In this document: positions 37,362 through 46,973 of the stretch, in pieces | How positions within the stretch are numbered: position 1 is the first letter of the stretch | Layout: every line of letters begins with the position of its first letter | DNA from: Actinomycetota bacterium | GTDB taxonomy: Bacteria > Actinomycetota > Thermoleophilia > RBG-16-64-13 | Length of the DNA stretch: 64,000 nucleotides | Direction: 5' to 3' | Assembly: GCA_012523095.1 (NCBI GenBank) | Contig: JAAYJE010000126.1 | Span: 37,868-101,867, forward strand | The notes under the pieces: model-generated | The model's database searches: none | The model's input: only the letters and a program-made list of their open reading frames with translations | Told to the model about the DNA's origin: nothing | Translations under genes and position numbers: made by a program

Positions 37362-39104
37362 TTGTATTCCAAGACACTCGATCCCGAGATCATGCGCACG
37401 ATGTTGCCCGAGGGCTTTCCGGCCGATAAGCTGAGCAAACCTCTCTACGGCATGACGGTGGAACGCGACGTTATGATCCCCATGCGTGACGGCACCCTCA
37501 TCGCCGCCAATATCTACAAGCCCGACGCCCCGGGTAAGTATCCCGCCATCCATGCGGCCGACTCTTACCAGAAGGACCTCGACCACCTGCCGAGCCTGCC
37601 CATCTTCCACATGCGGGAGACCAATGACATCGGCTATTTCGTAAGCCGCGGCTACGTCTTCGTCCACACCGACTCCCGCGGCACCGGCCATTCGCCCACC
37701 GGCCAGTGGGACCTCTTCGGCCTGGAGATGCAGAACGACCTCTACGACATGACCGAATGGATCGCAGCGCAGGAATGGTGCACAGGAAAAGTAGGTATGT
37801 TGGGTGAATCCCTTCTGGCCTTCAGCCAGTGGTTCTGCGCCGTCCAGCAACCACCCCATCTGGCCTGCATCCTGCCCTGGGACGCCGGCGCCGACATGTA
37901 CCGCGACCTGACTTGGCACGGCGGACTGATGGCGGTCGGTTTTCCCACCATGTGGCACATGTGGGAGATCCGAGGCCACTACCGTCTCGGGATCCCTGAA
38001 CGCTTCGGGACTCCCGCGCCCAATCCCGAGATGGGCAAATGGGATCTGGTCTGGAATGTAGTGAACCACCCTACCTGCGATGACTTCTGGAAACTGCGCA
38101 GTCCCGACTTCTCCAAGATCCAGTGCCCGGTCTTCGTGGTGGGCGCGCTGCACAAGGTGGGCCTGCACCTGCGTGGCGTAGTGCGCGGCTACGAGGAGGT
38201 CCGGACTCCCAAGAAGATGATGCTTATCCACGGACTCATCGACGGTGACGAGATGGCCATCTACAACTCACCGGAGATGCGCCTCCTAATGCTCAGATGG
38301 TATGACCATTGGCTGAAGGGCAACGATACCGGGTTCATGGACGAGCCCCCCGTGTCGGTCTTCGCGCGTGGCGAAGATGAGTACCGCCTGGTCGACGACT
38401 GGCCCGTACCAGGCACGGAGTACCGCAAACTCTACTTCCACGCTGGGCCCAGCGGCGCCGTGGACTCCTTGAACGACGGCCTCCTCTCCTGGGAGCCGCC
38501 GACTGAGACGGATAGTTCTTTCAGCTACTCCTACCCCGATCCCGACTGGACGCATTTTTCCGGCGGAGGCTCAGCCGTCCAGGACAACGGCATCATCTAC
38601 GGGCAGAAGCGCATCCCCACCTTCACGTCCGCTCCTTTGGAGGAGGACCTCCAGGTCATGGGCAACATCGTGCTGGTGCTCTACGCCTCGTCCGACCAAC
38701 AGAACACCGACTTCTGCGTACGCCTCGTAGACCAGGCTCCGGACACTGAGCAGACGCCGGGGATGCCGCCGCAAGGCATTATCCTCACCCGCGGCTGGCT
38801 GAAGGCTTCGCACGCCTGTACCAAGAGCGAGGAGCTTTCCAAGCCCGACCGGCCCTACTACCTGCATGACGATCCCCGGCCCATCGAGCCGGACAAGATA
38901 TACAGGTATGAGATCGAGATCTGGCCCACCAGCAACGTCTTCAAAAAAGGCCACCGTATCCGGCTGGACGTGGCCTGCCACGACTCGCCGGCCCTCGACT
39001 TCGGCGGCCATTACTACGGCATCAAGGTGGGCTCCGATACCTACTACCACGACAAGGACCATCCGTCGCACATCATCTTGCCGGTGGCACCGCGACAAAA
39101 ATGA
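37362..39104 (+). CDS. CocE/NonD-type X-Pro dipeptidyl-peptidase (S15) family hydrolase; TTG start with SD aaggagg
   Basis: VMIPMRDGTLIAANIYKPD, GYVFVHTDSRGTGHSPTG, GKVGMLGESLLAFSQW (nucleophile Ser). Confidence 0.88.
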   Translation: MYSKTLDPEIMRTMLPEGFPADKLSKPLYGMTVERDVMIPMRDGTLIAANIYKPDAPGKYPAIHAADSYQKDLDHLPSLPIFHMRETNDIGYFVSRGYVFVHTDSRGTGHSPTGQWDLFGLEMQNDLYDMTEWIAAQEWCTGKVGMLGESLLAFSQWFCAVQQPPHLACILPWDAGADMYRDLTWHGGLMAVGFPTMWHMWEIRGHYRLGIPERFGTPAPNPEMGKWDLVWNVVNHPTCDDFWKLRSPDFSKIQCPVFVVGALHKVGLHLRGVVRGYEEVRTPKKMMLIHGLIDGDEMAIYNSPEMRLLMLRWYDHWLKGNDTGFMDEPPVSVFARGEDEYRLVDDWPVPGTEYRKLYFHAGPSGAVDSLNDGLLSWEPPTETDSSFSYSYPDPDWTHFSGGGSAVQDNGIIYGQKRIPTFTSAPLEEDLQVMGNIVLVLYASSDQQNTDFCVRLVDQAPDTEQTPGMPPQGIILTRGWLKASHACTKSEELSKPDRPYYLHDDPRPIEPDKIYRYEIEIWPTSNVFKKGHRIRLDVACHDSPALDFGGHYYGIKVGSDTYYHDKDHPSHIILPVAPRQK

Positions 39105-39188
39105 GGATCGTCTCTAGCGAGAGGGCATCCACCTCGCGGCCCAGGTCGCGGCGACACCGACAGCGTAACGCTTCAGGGAGGATCTTCG

Positions 39189-39443
39189 ATGGAAGGATTG
39201 CAACACACGGCGCGCCTGCGTGTACGGGCGGAGAACTTCTGGTGCGAAGGAGACATGGTGGTGCCGAGACCGGGCGCATACAAGGGCCGCGTTCACGACA
39301 TCCTTAACGGCAACGAACAGTTCATCGCCCTGACCGGCGTGGTGCTGCACAACGATACCTACGGAGAAGACGACGATCCCGTGACCCACGATGTCCTCAT
39401 CATGCGCAAGGGCGCGATAGAGTTCGTCGTCCCTCTGGATTGA
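39189..39443 (+). CDS. Conserved small protein, unknown function
   Basis: 84 aa MEGLQHTARLRVRAENFWCEGDMVVPRPGAYKGRVHDILNGNEQFIALTGV; SD cagggaggatcttcg-atg. Confidence 0.65.
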   Translation: MEGLQHTARLRVRAENFWCEGDMVVPRPGAYKGRVHDILNGNEQFIALTGVVLHNDTYGEDDDPVTHDVLIMRKGAIEFVVPLD

Positions 39444-39456
39444 GGGTCTCTCTCAG

Positions 39457-39490
39457 TCGAGGGTCTCCCGAGGCGGAGGGAGGCCCTCGA
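39457..39490. terminator. Stem-loop between convergent genes
   Basis: TCGAGGGTCTCCC-gaggcgga-GGGAGGCCCTCGA (one G-U pair). Confidence 0.6.
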
Positions 39491-39495
39491 AGCTC

Positions 39496-41598
39496 CTAGA
39501 TCGCGCGCCCTACCCTCGCTCCGTCCTCGACGGCGTCGACGATATAGCCCGGCTCGCGAGCGTCGCCGAGCACGTACACCTCGCTCGCGGCATCCTCGAA
39601 CCTCTCGAGCAACCCGGCGTCGGCAAGCATCGGAAGGGCGGTCAAGACCTTGTCGGCCCGAAGGGTCCGTTTCTTACCCTCCTTGGTGGTGACGACCAGG
39701 CCCTCCTTCGTCACCGCCTCGTACTCGACTTCTGTGACGATCTGCACTCCGTTCTCTTGCAACCACAGAAGAAGCCACGGCTTGACCAGTGTCTCCACCA
39801 GCCCATCACCGATCTGGTCCTCAGTGCAGCTATCAACGATGGTGACCCTCCTGCCCCGCTTGACAAGGAACTCCGCCGTCTGGCATCCGTGGAGTCTGCC
39901 GCCGATGATCACGACGCGTTTGCCGAGCATGAAGGGCAGCACGAACCTGCTTCCCCACCGCAGGACCCCGGGCCCAACGAGAAGCAGCAGCGACTTGAGC
40001 ATATGGTGCAACTTCTCACTGGTCATGACCTTGCGCCCATCTATGCCCGGGATATCCGGGATGTAATGCCCGGCCCCGGCGGCGAGCAGCAGGACGTCGG
40101 GCTTGATCTGTCTGACCAGCTCGGGGGTGACCGCATGTCTAACGTTGAGCTTGACGTTGAGCTTCCTGAGCTGCGTCTTGTAGTAACGGGCCAGAGCCGG
40201 CAGATCTTCCTTCTCCGAACCTTTGACGACCGTTGCGACGAGTGTGGATCCGCCCAGTCGTCCCATGGACGTGTACAAAGAGACATCATGGCCTCTGAGG
40301 GCCGATACGCGCGCCGCTTCTAGGGCGGCGGGGCCGCCCCCCACGACCATCACCTTCTTCTTCGTCGCGGCCGGCGTGATCTCATACTCCTTCTCCCTGC
40401 CCAAGGCTGGGTTGATGCGGCAGCGAGGAGCCTCGCCGCGCTCGACGTTGTGGTAGCAGGTCATGCAGGCAGTGCAAGGAGCGATATCTTCTTCCCGGCC
40501 CTCAGCCAGCTTCTTCGGCAGCTCATGGTCCGCCATGAGACGCCGGTTGATGCTGATGAAATCGGCCTGCCCCTTCCGCAGGATCTTCTCACCCAGCGCC
40601 GGATCGAGCCTCCCCACGGCGACGACGGGGATGGACACCACTTTCTTGATCTCGGCGGCCGACGGCACCCACGCGGCCCGGCCGTGACGACTCACATCGA
40701 TGATCTTAGGCAACCCCTCCGGCGGGGTCGGATACGCGACCATGTCGGGGAAGTGCGTGCTGTCTCGCTTAGTAGCGTCGCTGGGATTGGTGTAGAACTC
40801 CACTCTGGGATGCAGAGCATCGGCGCCGGCCTGTTCCACTATCTTGGCGAAAGCCTTGCTCTCTTCGAGAGTGATGCCGTCCCTCAGTCCGTACTCCATG
40901 CTGTTGAGGATGACAATGACCGGGAAGCCACTGCCGCAGGCCTCCTTGATGCCCTGCATGATCTCCAGCAGGAACCTGGCCCGATTCTCCAGACTGTCGC
41001 AGCCGTATTCGTCGTGTCGCTTGTTCCAGGCACGCGAGAGGAAGGAGTTGATCAAGTGGTTGCAGCCGGCGTTCAGCTCTATGCCGTCGAAGCCGGCCTT
41101 CTGAGCATTCACCGTCGCAAATACGAACCGCTCGGTCACCCTATGGATATCGTCGATGCTCATCGCCCTGGGTAGGAAGAAATCGGACCTAGGGAGTTCT
41201 TCACGCGTCAGGGCGGTGGCTGCTATGCCCTGAAGGCCCGAAAGCGGCGTCGGGTGCATCGGCCCTAAGTGAAGTTCCTGGATGAAGGCCGGGCAGTCGT
41301 GTTTGTGGATGGCGTCCGCCAGCCTCTGCAGACTGGGGATGTACTCCTCCCCATCCAGGCGATAGCCGTGGTTCGGCACCGTTCCTATGGGGTAGTCGAT
41401 CTCACCCGAGCCCACCGTCACCAAGCCCACACCCCCGGCCGCCAACATCTCGTAGTAGTCGATGATAGGCTGCTGGACCAAGCCTCTGTCGTAGGGGTAG
41501 AAGCCAGGATTGGCGCCCGTCTTGATGAGGCGGCTTCTGGTTCTGACCGGTCCTATGAAACCAGGCTCCAGTAACTTCCGGTACTTTGGACTGTTCAT
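39496..41598 (-). CDS. OYE-family FMN/FeS/FAD oxidoreductase, paralogue 2
   Basis: Start MNSPKYRKLLEPGFIGPVRTRSRLIKTG; CTACMTCYHNVERGEAPRC; VMVVGGGPAALEAARVSALRGH. Confidence 0.9.
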   Translation of the reverse strand: MNSPKYRKLLEPGFIGPVRTRSRLIKTGANPGFYPYDRGLVQQPIIDYYEMLAAGGVGLVTVGSGEIDYPIGTVPNHGYRLDGEEYIPSLQRLADAIHKHDCPAFIQELHLGPMHPTPLSGLQGIAATALTREELPRSDFFLPRAMSIDDIHRVTERFVFATVNAQKAGFDGIELNAGCNHLINSFLSRAWNKRHDEYGCDSLENRARFLLEIMQGIKEACGSGFPVIVILNSMEYGLRDGITLEESKAFAKIVEQAGADALHPRVEFYTNPSDATKRDSTHFPDMVAYPTPPEGLPKIIDVSRHGRAAWVPSAAEIKKVVSIPVVAVGRLDPALGEKILRKGQADFISINRRLMADHELPKKLAEGREEDIAPCTACMTCYHNVERGEAPRCRINPALGREKEYEITPAATKKKVMVVGGGPAALEAARVSALRGHDVSLYTSMGRLGGSTLVATVVKGSEKEDLPALARYYKTQLRKLNVKLNVRHAVTPELVRQIKPDVLLLAAGAGHYIPDIPGIDGRKVMTSEKLHHMLKSLLLLVGPGVLRWGSRFVLPFMLGKRVVIIGGRLHGCQTAEFLVKRGRRVTIVDSCTEDQIGDGLVETLVKPWLLLWLQENGVQIVTEVEYEAVTKEGLVVTTKEGKKRTLRADKVLTALPMLADAGLLERFEDAASEVYVLGDAREPGYIVDAVEDGARVGRAI

Positions 41599-41653
41599 AT
41601 CCCCCTGCTTGATTGGTATTACCATTGGTCCCTTGAGCTTAGCAGAATTGACG

Positions 41654-41672
41654 GCGGCGTGATACACGCCGC
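41654..41672. promoter_or_regulatory. Inverted repeat overlapping a TTGACG element in divergent promoter region
   Basis: GCGGCGTG-ata-CACGCCGC between OYE paralogue 2 and ACT-domain gene. Confidence 0.5.
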
Positions 41673-41755
41673 GAATATCCGTAGCGACTACACGGCCTGC
41701 GAAGTGGGTAGATCATGGATTATGAGTCGTGTTCACGCCCAAGGAAGGAGTGACG

Positions 41756-42178
41756 ATGGACTTGATCGTCGGAAGGGAAGACGTCTGGGCGGCGAGTGTC
41801 GATGACAAACCCGGGGCACTGGCGGCCAAGCTGGCGGCGCTCATCGACGCCGGGGCCGACCTGGATTTCATCATCGTCCGCCGGGCCCCTGACAAGCCTG
41901 GGACGGGAGTGGTGTTCGTGACTCCACTCCGCGGCGACCGCGAAGTGAGGGCCGCAGCGGCGGTGGGTTTCGCGGTCACCTCCACTCTTCGCTCGGTCCG
42001 CGTCGAAGGGCCTAACGAACCGGGTGTCACAGCCGAGTTGACGAAAGCGGCGGGCGACGCCGGTATCAATCTGAGGGGCTTTTCGGCGGCCGTTATCGGC
42101 GCCAGATTCGTGGCCCACTTCGGAGTGGATACGGCGGAGGATGAAGCGGCGCTCGTCGAGCTGCTCTCCAATATATAG
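41756..42178 (+). CDS. ACT-domain protein (tandem ACT-like)
   Basis: MDLIVGREDVWAASVDDKPGALAAKLAALIDAGADLDFIIVRR...VEGPNEPGVTAELTKAAGDAGINLRGFSA. Confidence 0.8.
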   Translation: MDLIVGREDVWAASVDDKPGALAAKLAALIDAGADLDFIIVRRAPDKPGTGVVFVTPLRGDREVRAAAAVGFAVTSTLRSVRVEGPNEPGVTAELTKAAGDAGINLRGFSAAVIGARFVAHFGVDTAEDEAALVELLSNI

Positions 42179-42182
42179 GAAG

Positions 42183-42218
42183 CCCGAGGGGGTGCCGACT
42201 CCCGAGGGGGTGCCGACT
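42183..42218. repeat. 18-bp exact tandem duplication
   Basis: cccgagggggtgccgact x2 between convergent stop codons. Confidence 0.9.
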
Positions 42219-44251
42219 CAGATGTCGCGGGCGACCGCGAAGGCCATGCGCGTGGCCTCGAGTACGTTCCTCGGTATCCAGCAGTCGCCTATCTGGTGGA
42301 ACTCCGGAGCGCAGAAACGCAGAGCGTCGGCTTCCGCATGTAGCGGCTGCAGTCCCGTGGCGTACACCACGGTATCAGCTCCGTAGAGCTTCGTACTCCC
42401 CACCTCGGCATCCGCCCGTATCACTTTGCTGAAGCTACTCGATTGTAGAACGGCTTCTTGCACCGTTGGGGAGGGCAGTGGGGTGAAGGCGTCTCCCACG
42501 TACTCACCCACAGCGCCTCCTTCCGTGATCTCCACCGCTCTCGTGGCGGTGACGACCTCGATGCCGTGCTTGTCGATCTCGTTCATCAGAGCTAGGGCAT
42601 GGACGGGATTGCCGCCGTCACTCAGGGTCTCCATCATCTCCATGATCGTGACTCTGCGCCCGAGCCCCGACAGGTAGATGGCCAGCTCTATACCGGCCAA
42701 CCCCCCGCCCAGGACGACCACCCTGCGCCCGGTCTTCTCCGGAAACAGGTAAGCCTGTTCCACACCCAAGACATCGTCGTCGATGCCGGGGATATCCGGT
42801 TTGCACGGACGCGCCCCCACTGCACAGATGATGGCGTCCGCTCCCTCCGCGGTGGCGCACTCCGGCGTCACCATGACGCCGAGCCGCACCTCCACCGGCA
42901 CCCGGGAGAGCATCCTCACCTGGTAGTCGAGGTACTCGGCAAGGAGTCTCTTGAAGGGCACCTTCCCCTCACATCTGAGGATACCGCCCAGACGAGACTC
43001 CTTCTCGAGGAGGACCACCTCGTGGCCCCGTTCCGAGGCGGTGAGGGCAGCCTGCATGCCGGCCACCCCGCCGCCCACGACCAACACTCTCTTCGGGGGG
43101 GTCGCCGGCAGCGCGTGCCGCACGTCCTCCTCGAAGCCGACCTCGGGGTTGACCGCACACCGGTTCTTGCGCTTGGTGGTGATACCGGCGAAGCACTCGA
43201 AGCAACGGATGCACGGCCTGATCTCGTCGGCCCGGCCTGCGCGCGCCTTCTTGGGCAGGTCGGGGTCGGCGAAGAGCGCCCGGGCGACCTGTACCACGTC
43301 CGCCTTCCCCGAAGCGATGATCTCCTCCATCATCTCCGGGTCGTTCAGGGCGCCGACCGTCGCGACCGGGGTACTTACGTGCTTCTTGATCTCCACCGCG
43401 TATTCTACGTTCACCCCGTCGGGTAAGAACATGCTGGGATGCGTCAGGGTGAACACCTGCGCGACCTCGTGGCTGCCGGCAGAGACGTGGATCAGGTCCA
43501 CCTTGCCGTCGAGCTGCTTGGCGATAGCTACTCCATCGTCGATGCCGTAGCCTCCCTCGTAGCCCTCCGACCCGCTGATGCGTATCTCTACCGGAAACCG
43601 CCGGCCGCACTTCTGTCTGATCCGTTCAACGATCGCCAGAGGGAGACGGCAGCGATTCTCGAGACTGCCGCCCCACCGGTCCTTGCGGTTGTTAACCTTG
43701 GGCGAGAGGAACTGGGCGAGCAACCACCCATGGCCGGCATGCAACGTCACCAGACCGAATCCGCAGAACTTGGCGAAGGCCGCCGCGTCGCCGTAGGCTT
43801 CGATAGTCTCTTCGATGACCTCCTCGGGCATAGCAGGAACAAACCAACCGAGGGCGTTCTCCCCGTCAACGGCTCCGTATATCTGGTTGCCCCGCACCGC
43901 CGATATGTACGCGTTGGCCCCACAGTGCTGAAGCTCGACGGCCGCCACCGCCCCATGCCGGTTGATGGCCGATGCCAGCTGATAGACGGGGGGAAGCGCC
44001 GTAGGGTCATCCAGGTACAGGTTGCTGAGCCCTATGGGGCCCCTCTTGCTGTCGGGCACCGCGGAACCGACGTTGACCGCCGCCGCGCCGCCGATCGCCT
44101 TGCGCTCGTAGAACGCGACGGTCTCGCTAAGCGGATGGTTCTTGGACGACAGATACTCGTAACCGACCGGAGCAACGAAGAGCCGATTGCGGAAGACCGT
44201 ATCTCCAAGCCTTATCGGAGAGAAGAGACGTGGGTATCTGCAGGTATACAT
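42218..44251 (-). CDS. OYE-family FMN/FeS/FAD oxidoreductase, paralogue 3
   Basis: MYTCRYPRLFSPIRLGDTVFRNRLFVAPVGYEYLS; CIRCFECFAGITTKRKNRC; VLVVGGGVAGMQAALTASERGH; open frame extends to 44278. Confidence 0.9.
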   Translation of the reverse strand: MYTCRYPRLFSPIRLGDTVFRNRLFVAPVGYEYLSSKNHPLSETVAFYERKAIGGAAAVNVGSAVPDSKRGPIGLSNLYLDDPTALPPVYQLASAINRHGAVAAVELQHCGANAYISAVRGNQIYGAVDGENALGWFVPAMPEEVIEETIEAYGDAAAFAKFCGFGLVTLHAGHGWLLAQFLSPKVNNRKDRWGGSLENRCRLPLAIVERIRQKCGRRFPVEIRISGSEGYEGGYGIDDGVAIAKQLDGKVDLIHVSAGSHEVAQVFTLTHPSMFLPDGVNVEYAVEIKKHVSTPVATVGALNDPEMMEEIIASGKADVVQVARALFADPDLPKKARAGRADEIRPCIRCFECFAGITTKRKNRCAVNPEVGFEEDVRHALPATPPKRVLVVGGGVAGMQAALTASERGHEVVLLEKESRLGGILRCEGKVPFKRLLAEYLDYQVRMLSRVPVEVRLGVMVTPECATAEGADAIICAVGARPCKPDIPGIDDDVLGVEQAYLFPEKTGRRVVVLGGGLAGIELAIYLSGLGRRVTIMEMMETLSDGGNPVHALALMNEIDKHGIEVVTATRAVEITEGGAVGEYVGDAFTPLPSPTVQEAVLQSSSFSKVIRADAEVGSTKLYGADTVVYATGLQPLHAEADALRFCAPEFHQIGDCWIPRNVLEATRMAFAVARDI

Positions 44252-44270
44252 CTTGCCTCTCGCTCCTTCT

Positions 44271-46973
44271 CTATTCAATGAGCCAACTCGACAGCGACAC
44301 GCCTGTCGCCGGATCGTAGCGCCTGTTGAACGCCTCAGGGCACTCCCTGCGCCAAGCCTCCATCTCCTTGTCGGCGACCTTCTCGACCTCGACCAAGAAG
44401 CCGCTCACCACCATGCCGGTGGCCTTCTTGGAGGTCGGCCTACGGGGTGTGATGGTGTTGATCGCCCCTCCTCTGTCGAGGACACCCGGGATAATCGGGT
44501 CCCATCTGGCTCCGTGGTCCATATAGGCGACCCGCGGCATGAGGCGCTCCGTGACGTAGGCCCCGCCCAGGACGACGCCGCGCTCGTTGTAGATCTTGAC
44601 GATGTCGCCATGTTCGATGCCACGGGCTGCGGCCTCCGCCGGGTTGAGCCAGACCGGTTCGTAGAGATACCCATCGGGGCCTCTCACCTTCATGGTGGGG
44701 ATCTCCCTCGTCCAGGTGATGTCGTCACCCTGAGCGTGCATGCGCCAGCGCGGGTGGTTGGACATGCAAAGGAGCGGATATTCCTCGGCCCGCTCGCCGC
44801 TCAGGCGCTCGTCGTGACTCTCGCTGCTCTCGATCCAGGCCGGTACGGGCGGCCGCTCGGGATCGTCGGAGAAATGCCTCTCGAGCGCCGACGACGAGTA
44901 CTCCAGGAGTCCGGTGGGAGTACTGAGGGGATTGCTCTCGGGATCGCGCCAGAACTCACTCAATCCCGGCGGCTGTTCCCTGACCCGTGGATCGCAGGGG
45001 ATCACGAAGTACTGCTTCGCCTGCAGCTCTTCCCAGGACACCATACCTTCGACACCCGAGACCTCGAAGGAGAGTCGCTGCCGCTCCTCCACCGTCCCCC
45101 CACGCGTGTACTCTTCGCGGAGCCCCAGTTTTTCGGCCACTTTCGCCACGACCTCGAAGTCGGAGAGCGAGTCACCTTCAGGCTCGATGCACTCCTCTTC
45201 CAAGAAGATCGACGTGAAGACACCGCTCCCCATGTCGCTTCCGATGTCGAGCATCTCGAATCTTGTACCGACCGGCAGGACGATGTCCGCCAGAAGGCAG
45301 TCGTTCTCCAGCCAGGGGTGTTGCGCCACGATACACTCCACGGAAGGCTGCTGCAGAGCCTGGATGTATCTATTGGAATCGTTCCAGCAGGTGATCCAGC
45401 AAGGGGAATCGGTCCAGATCATGTGGATGGTAGAGCGTCCCGGGGCAGGGAAGGTGTGCTCGGTGAACTGCTCCTCGGCGCTCTCCAGGAACTTGCGGAC
45501 ACCCCACCAGCTGACGGGCGGGTCGAGAAGCGCCTCGTGTACCAGGCACTTGGGAATCGCCTGAAGGGGAGGGTTCTCCTCGAGTCTGGTGAGTTCCTGC
45601 ATCCTTGGATGATCGCCGGAATATAGGGGTGGGGTCAATTCGCTCGGATCCATACCGCCGGCCGGACGGACCTGCTCCGAGAAGTTGGGGAGATCAGGTC
45701 TGACCACGCCTTGATAGGGGAGCGGCAGCCATCTTCGCCATATCCACCACTCAAGCATCTTCGCCTGGTGGCGGCCGGGTTTGCCCAAGCCCTGCATGCC
45801 CAGCAACATCGCTTCGAGACGAGCGGGCTCGCTCGAGTACGGGCCCCTGATGGCCGGGCCGGCGTTGCCGTGGATGAGGCTGGTGGCTTTGCGGGCCCAT
45901 TGTCGCGCGAGCGCCTTGATGGTCCACACGGGAACGGCGCACTTCTCCGCCGCCCATGCCGGGGTCTTGGGCACACCGTCGGTCGTGCCCAGCACGTACT
46001 CCTCGAACTTCTCGAATCCGTAGGAATGGCCGGCGATGTACTCCTTGTCATAGGCGCCCTCGGTCAGCCAGACGTAGGCGATGGCGAGCTGCAACGCCGC
46101 ATCGGTATTCGGCAGTACCGGTATCCACTTGTCGGCGTGCACTGCAGCGCCGTAGTTGAGGTCCGGAGAGATGTACACGGACTCGAGACCTATCTGCGTG
46201 AGCCAGTAGCATAGGTTACTGGCCATCATGCCCTGAATCGCGTGAGGAGTAGTCTCCGGGTCGCAACCCCAGAATAGAAGCAACTCGCCGTGCTCGGCGA
46301 TATCGGGGTAGAGGTTGGCGGCAGGCATCATCTCGCCGACCGGCTCGCAGCCCCACACATGCTTGGCCCCCCAGGTCTGTCCTTCCCAGCTGTCGAAATT
46401 GCGCATCTGGATCGTGTATCCACCAAGCAGGGAGAGGAGCCTGTTCGCGCAGCCGTGGCTCGGACTGAGGTGTTTCGTCTCGCCGTGCATGTCGGCCTGG
46501 GAGAGCACGGCTTCCGGCCCGTAGGCCGCCCCTACCCGCTTCAGCTCCGCGGCCACGAGCTCCGCGGCTTCATCCCAGGAGATGCGGACGTAACCGCTCC
46601 TACCCCGGTTCTGAGTGTTGCGGCCGCCGGAGCCGGTGGAGCCGGGAGCCCCGGTAGGATCCCAGTCTATGCGCTTAAGCGGATAACGGACCCGGTTCTC
46701 CGAGTAGACCCGCTTCTTGTAAGCCAGGCCGAGCGGGCCGACGGGAGCACGCATAGGAGGCTCCAATATCTTCCCCCCGACCTCCATCTTCCAGGCATTG
46801 AAGTCCTTGGGGTCGTAGCTCATGTCGTAGTGGAGAGGCCGGATCCTCATGATCCGGCCTCTCCGTACGTCCACAAGAGTCGGTGGGCCCGAATCCCCGT
46901 TGCCGATCAGACCCGACCCGCGGATGACCTGCTTATCCCCACTGCTATCCACGCCAGTCGCGTCCGGTGTCAA
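44271..46973 (-). CDS. Molybdopterin (bis-MGD) oxidoreductase, large subunit; pyrogallol-phloroglucinol transhydroxylase (AthL)-like
   Basis: 900 aa; no N-terminal FeS Cys motif; RPLHYDMSYDPKDFNAWKMEVGGKILEPPMRAPVGPLGLAYKKRVYSENRVRYPLKR, DSWEGQTWGAKHVWG, LLLFWGCDPETTPHAI resemble AthL as recalled. Confidence 0.8.
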   Translation of the reverse strand: MTPDATGVDSSGDKQVIRGSGLIGNGDSGPPTLVDVRRGRIMRIRPLHYDMSYDPKDFNAWKMEVGGKILEPPMRAPVGPLGLAYKKRVYSENRVRYPLKRIDWDPTGAPGSTGSGGRNTQNRGRSGYVRISWDEAAELVAAELKRVGAAYGPEAVLSQADMHGETKHLSPSHGCANRLLSLLGGYTIQMRNFDSWEGQTWGAKHVWGCEPVGEMMPAANLYPDIAEHGELLLFWGCDPETTPHAIQGMMASNLCYWLTQIGLESVYISPDLNYGAAVHADKWIPVLPNTDAALQLAIAYVWLTEGAYDKEYIAGHSYGFEKFEEYVLGTTDGVPKTPAWAAEKCAVPVWTIKALARQWARKATSLIHGNAGPAIRGPYSSEPARLEAMLLGMQGLGKPGRHQAKMLEWWIWRRWLPLPYQGVVRPDLPNFSEQVRPAGGMDPSELTPPLYSGDHPRMQELTRLEENPPLQAIPKCLVHEALLDPPVSWWGVRKFLESAEEQFTEHTFPAPGRSTIHMIWTDSPCWITCWNDSNRYIQALQQPSVECIVAQHPWLENDCLLADIVLPVGTRFEMLDIGSDMGSGVFTSIFLEEECIEPEGDSLSDFEVVAKVAEKLGLREEYTRGGTVEERQRLSFEVSGVEGMVSWEELQAKQYFVIPCDPRVREQPPGLSEFWRDPESNPLSTPTGLLEYSSSALERHFSDDPERPPVPAWIESSESHDERLSGERAEEYPLLCMSNHPRWRMHAQGDDITWTREIPTMKVRGPDGYLYEPVWLNPAEAAARGIEHGDIVKIYNERGVVLGGAYVTERLMPRVAYMDHGARWDPIIPGVLDRGGAINTITPRRPTSKKATGMVVSGFLVEVEKVADKEMEAWRRECPEAFNRRYDPATGVSLSSWLIE

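Noticed and set aside
44187-45626. 479-aa plus-strand ORF antisense to AthL-like gene
   Set aside because: Shadow frame with atypical composition; AthL-like reading is far better supported.
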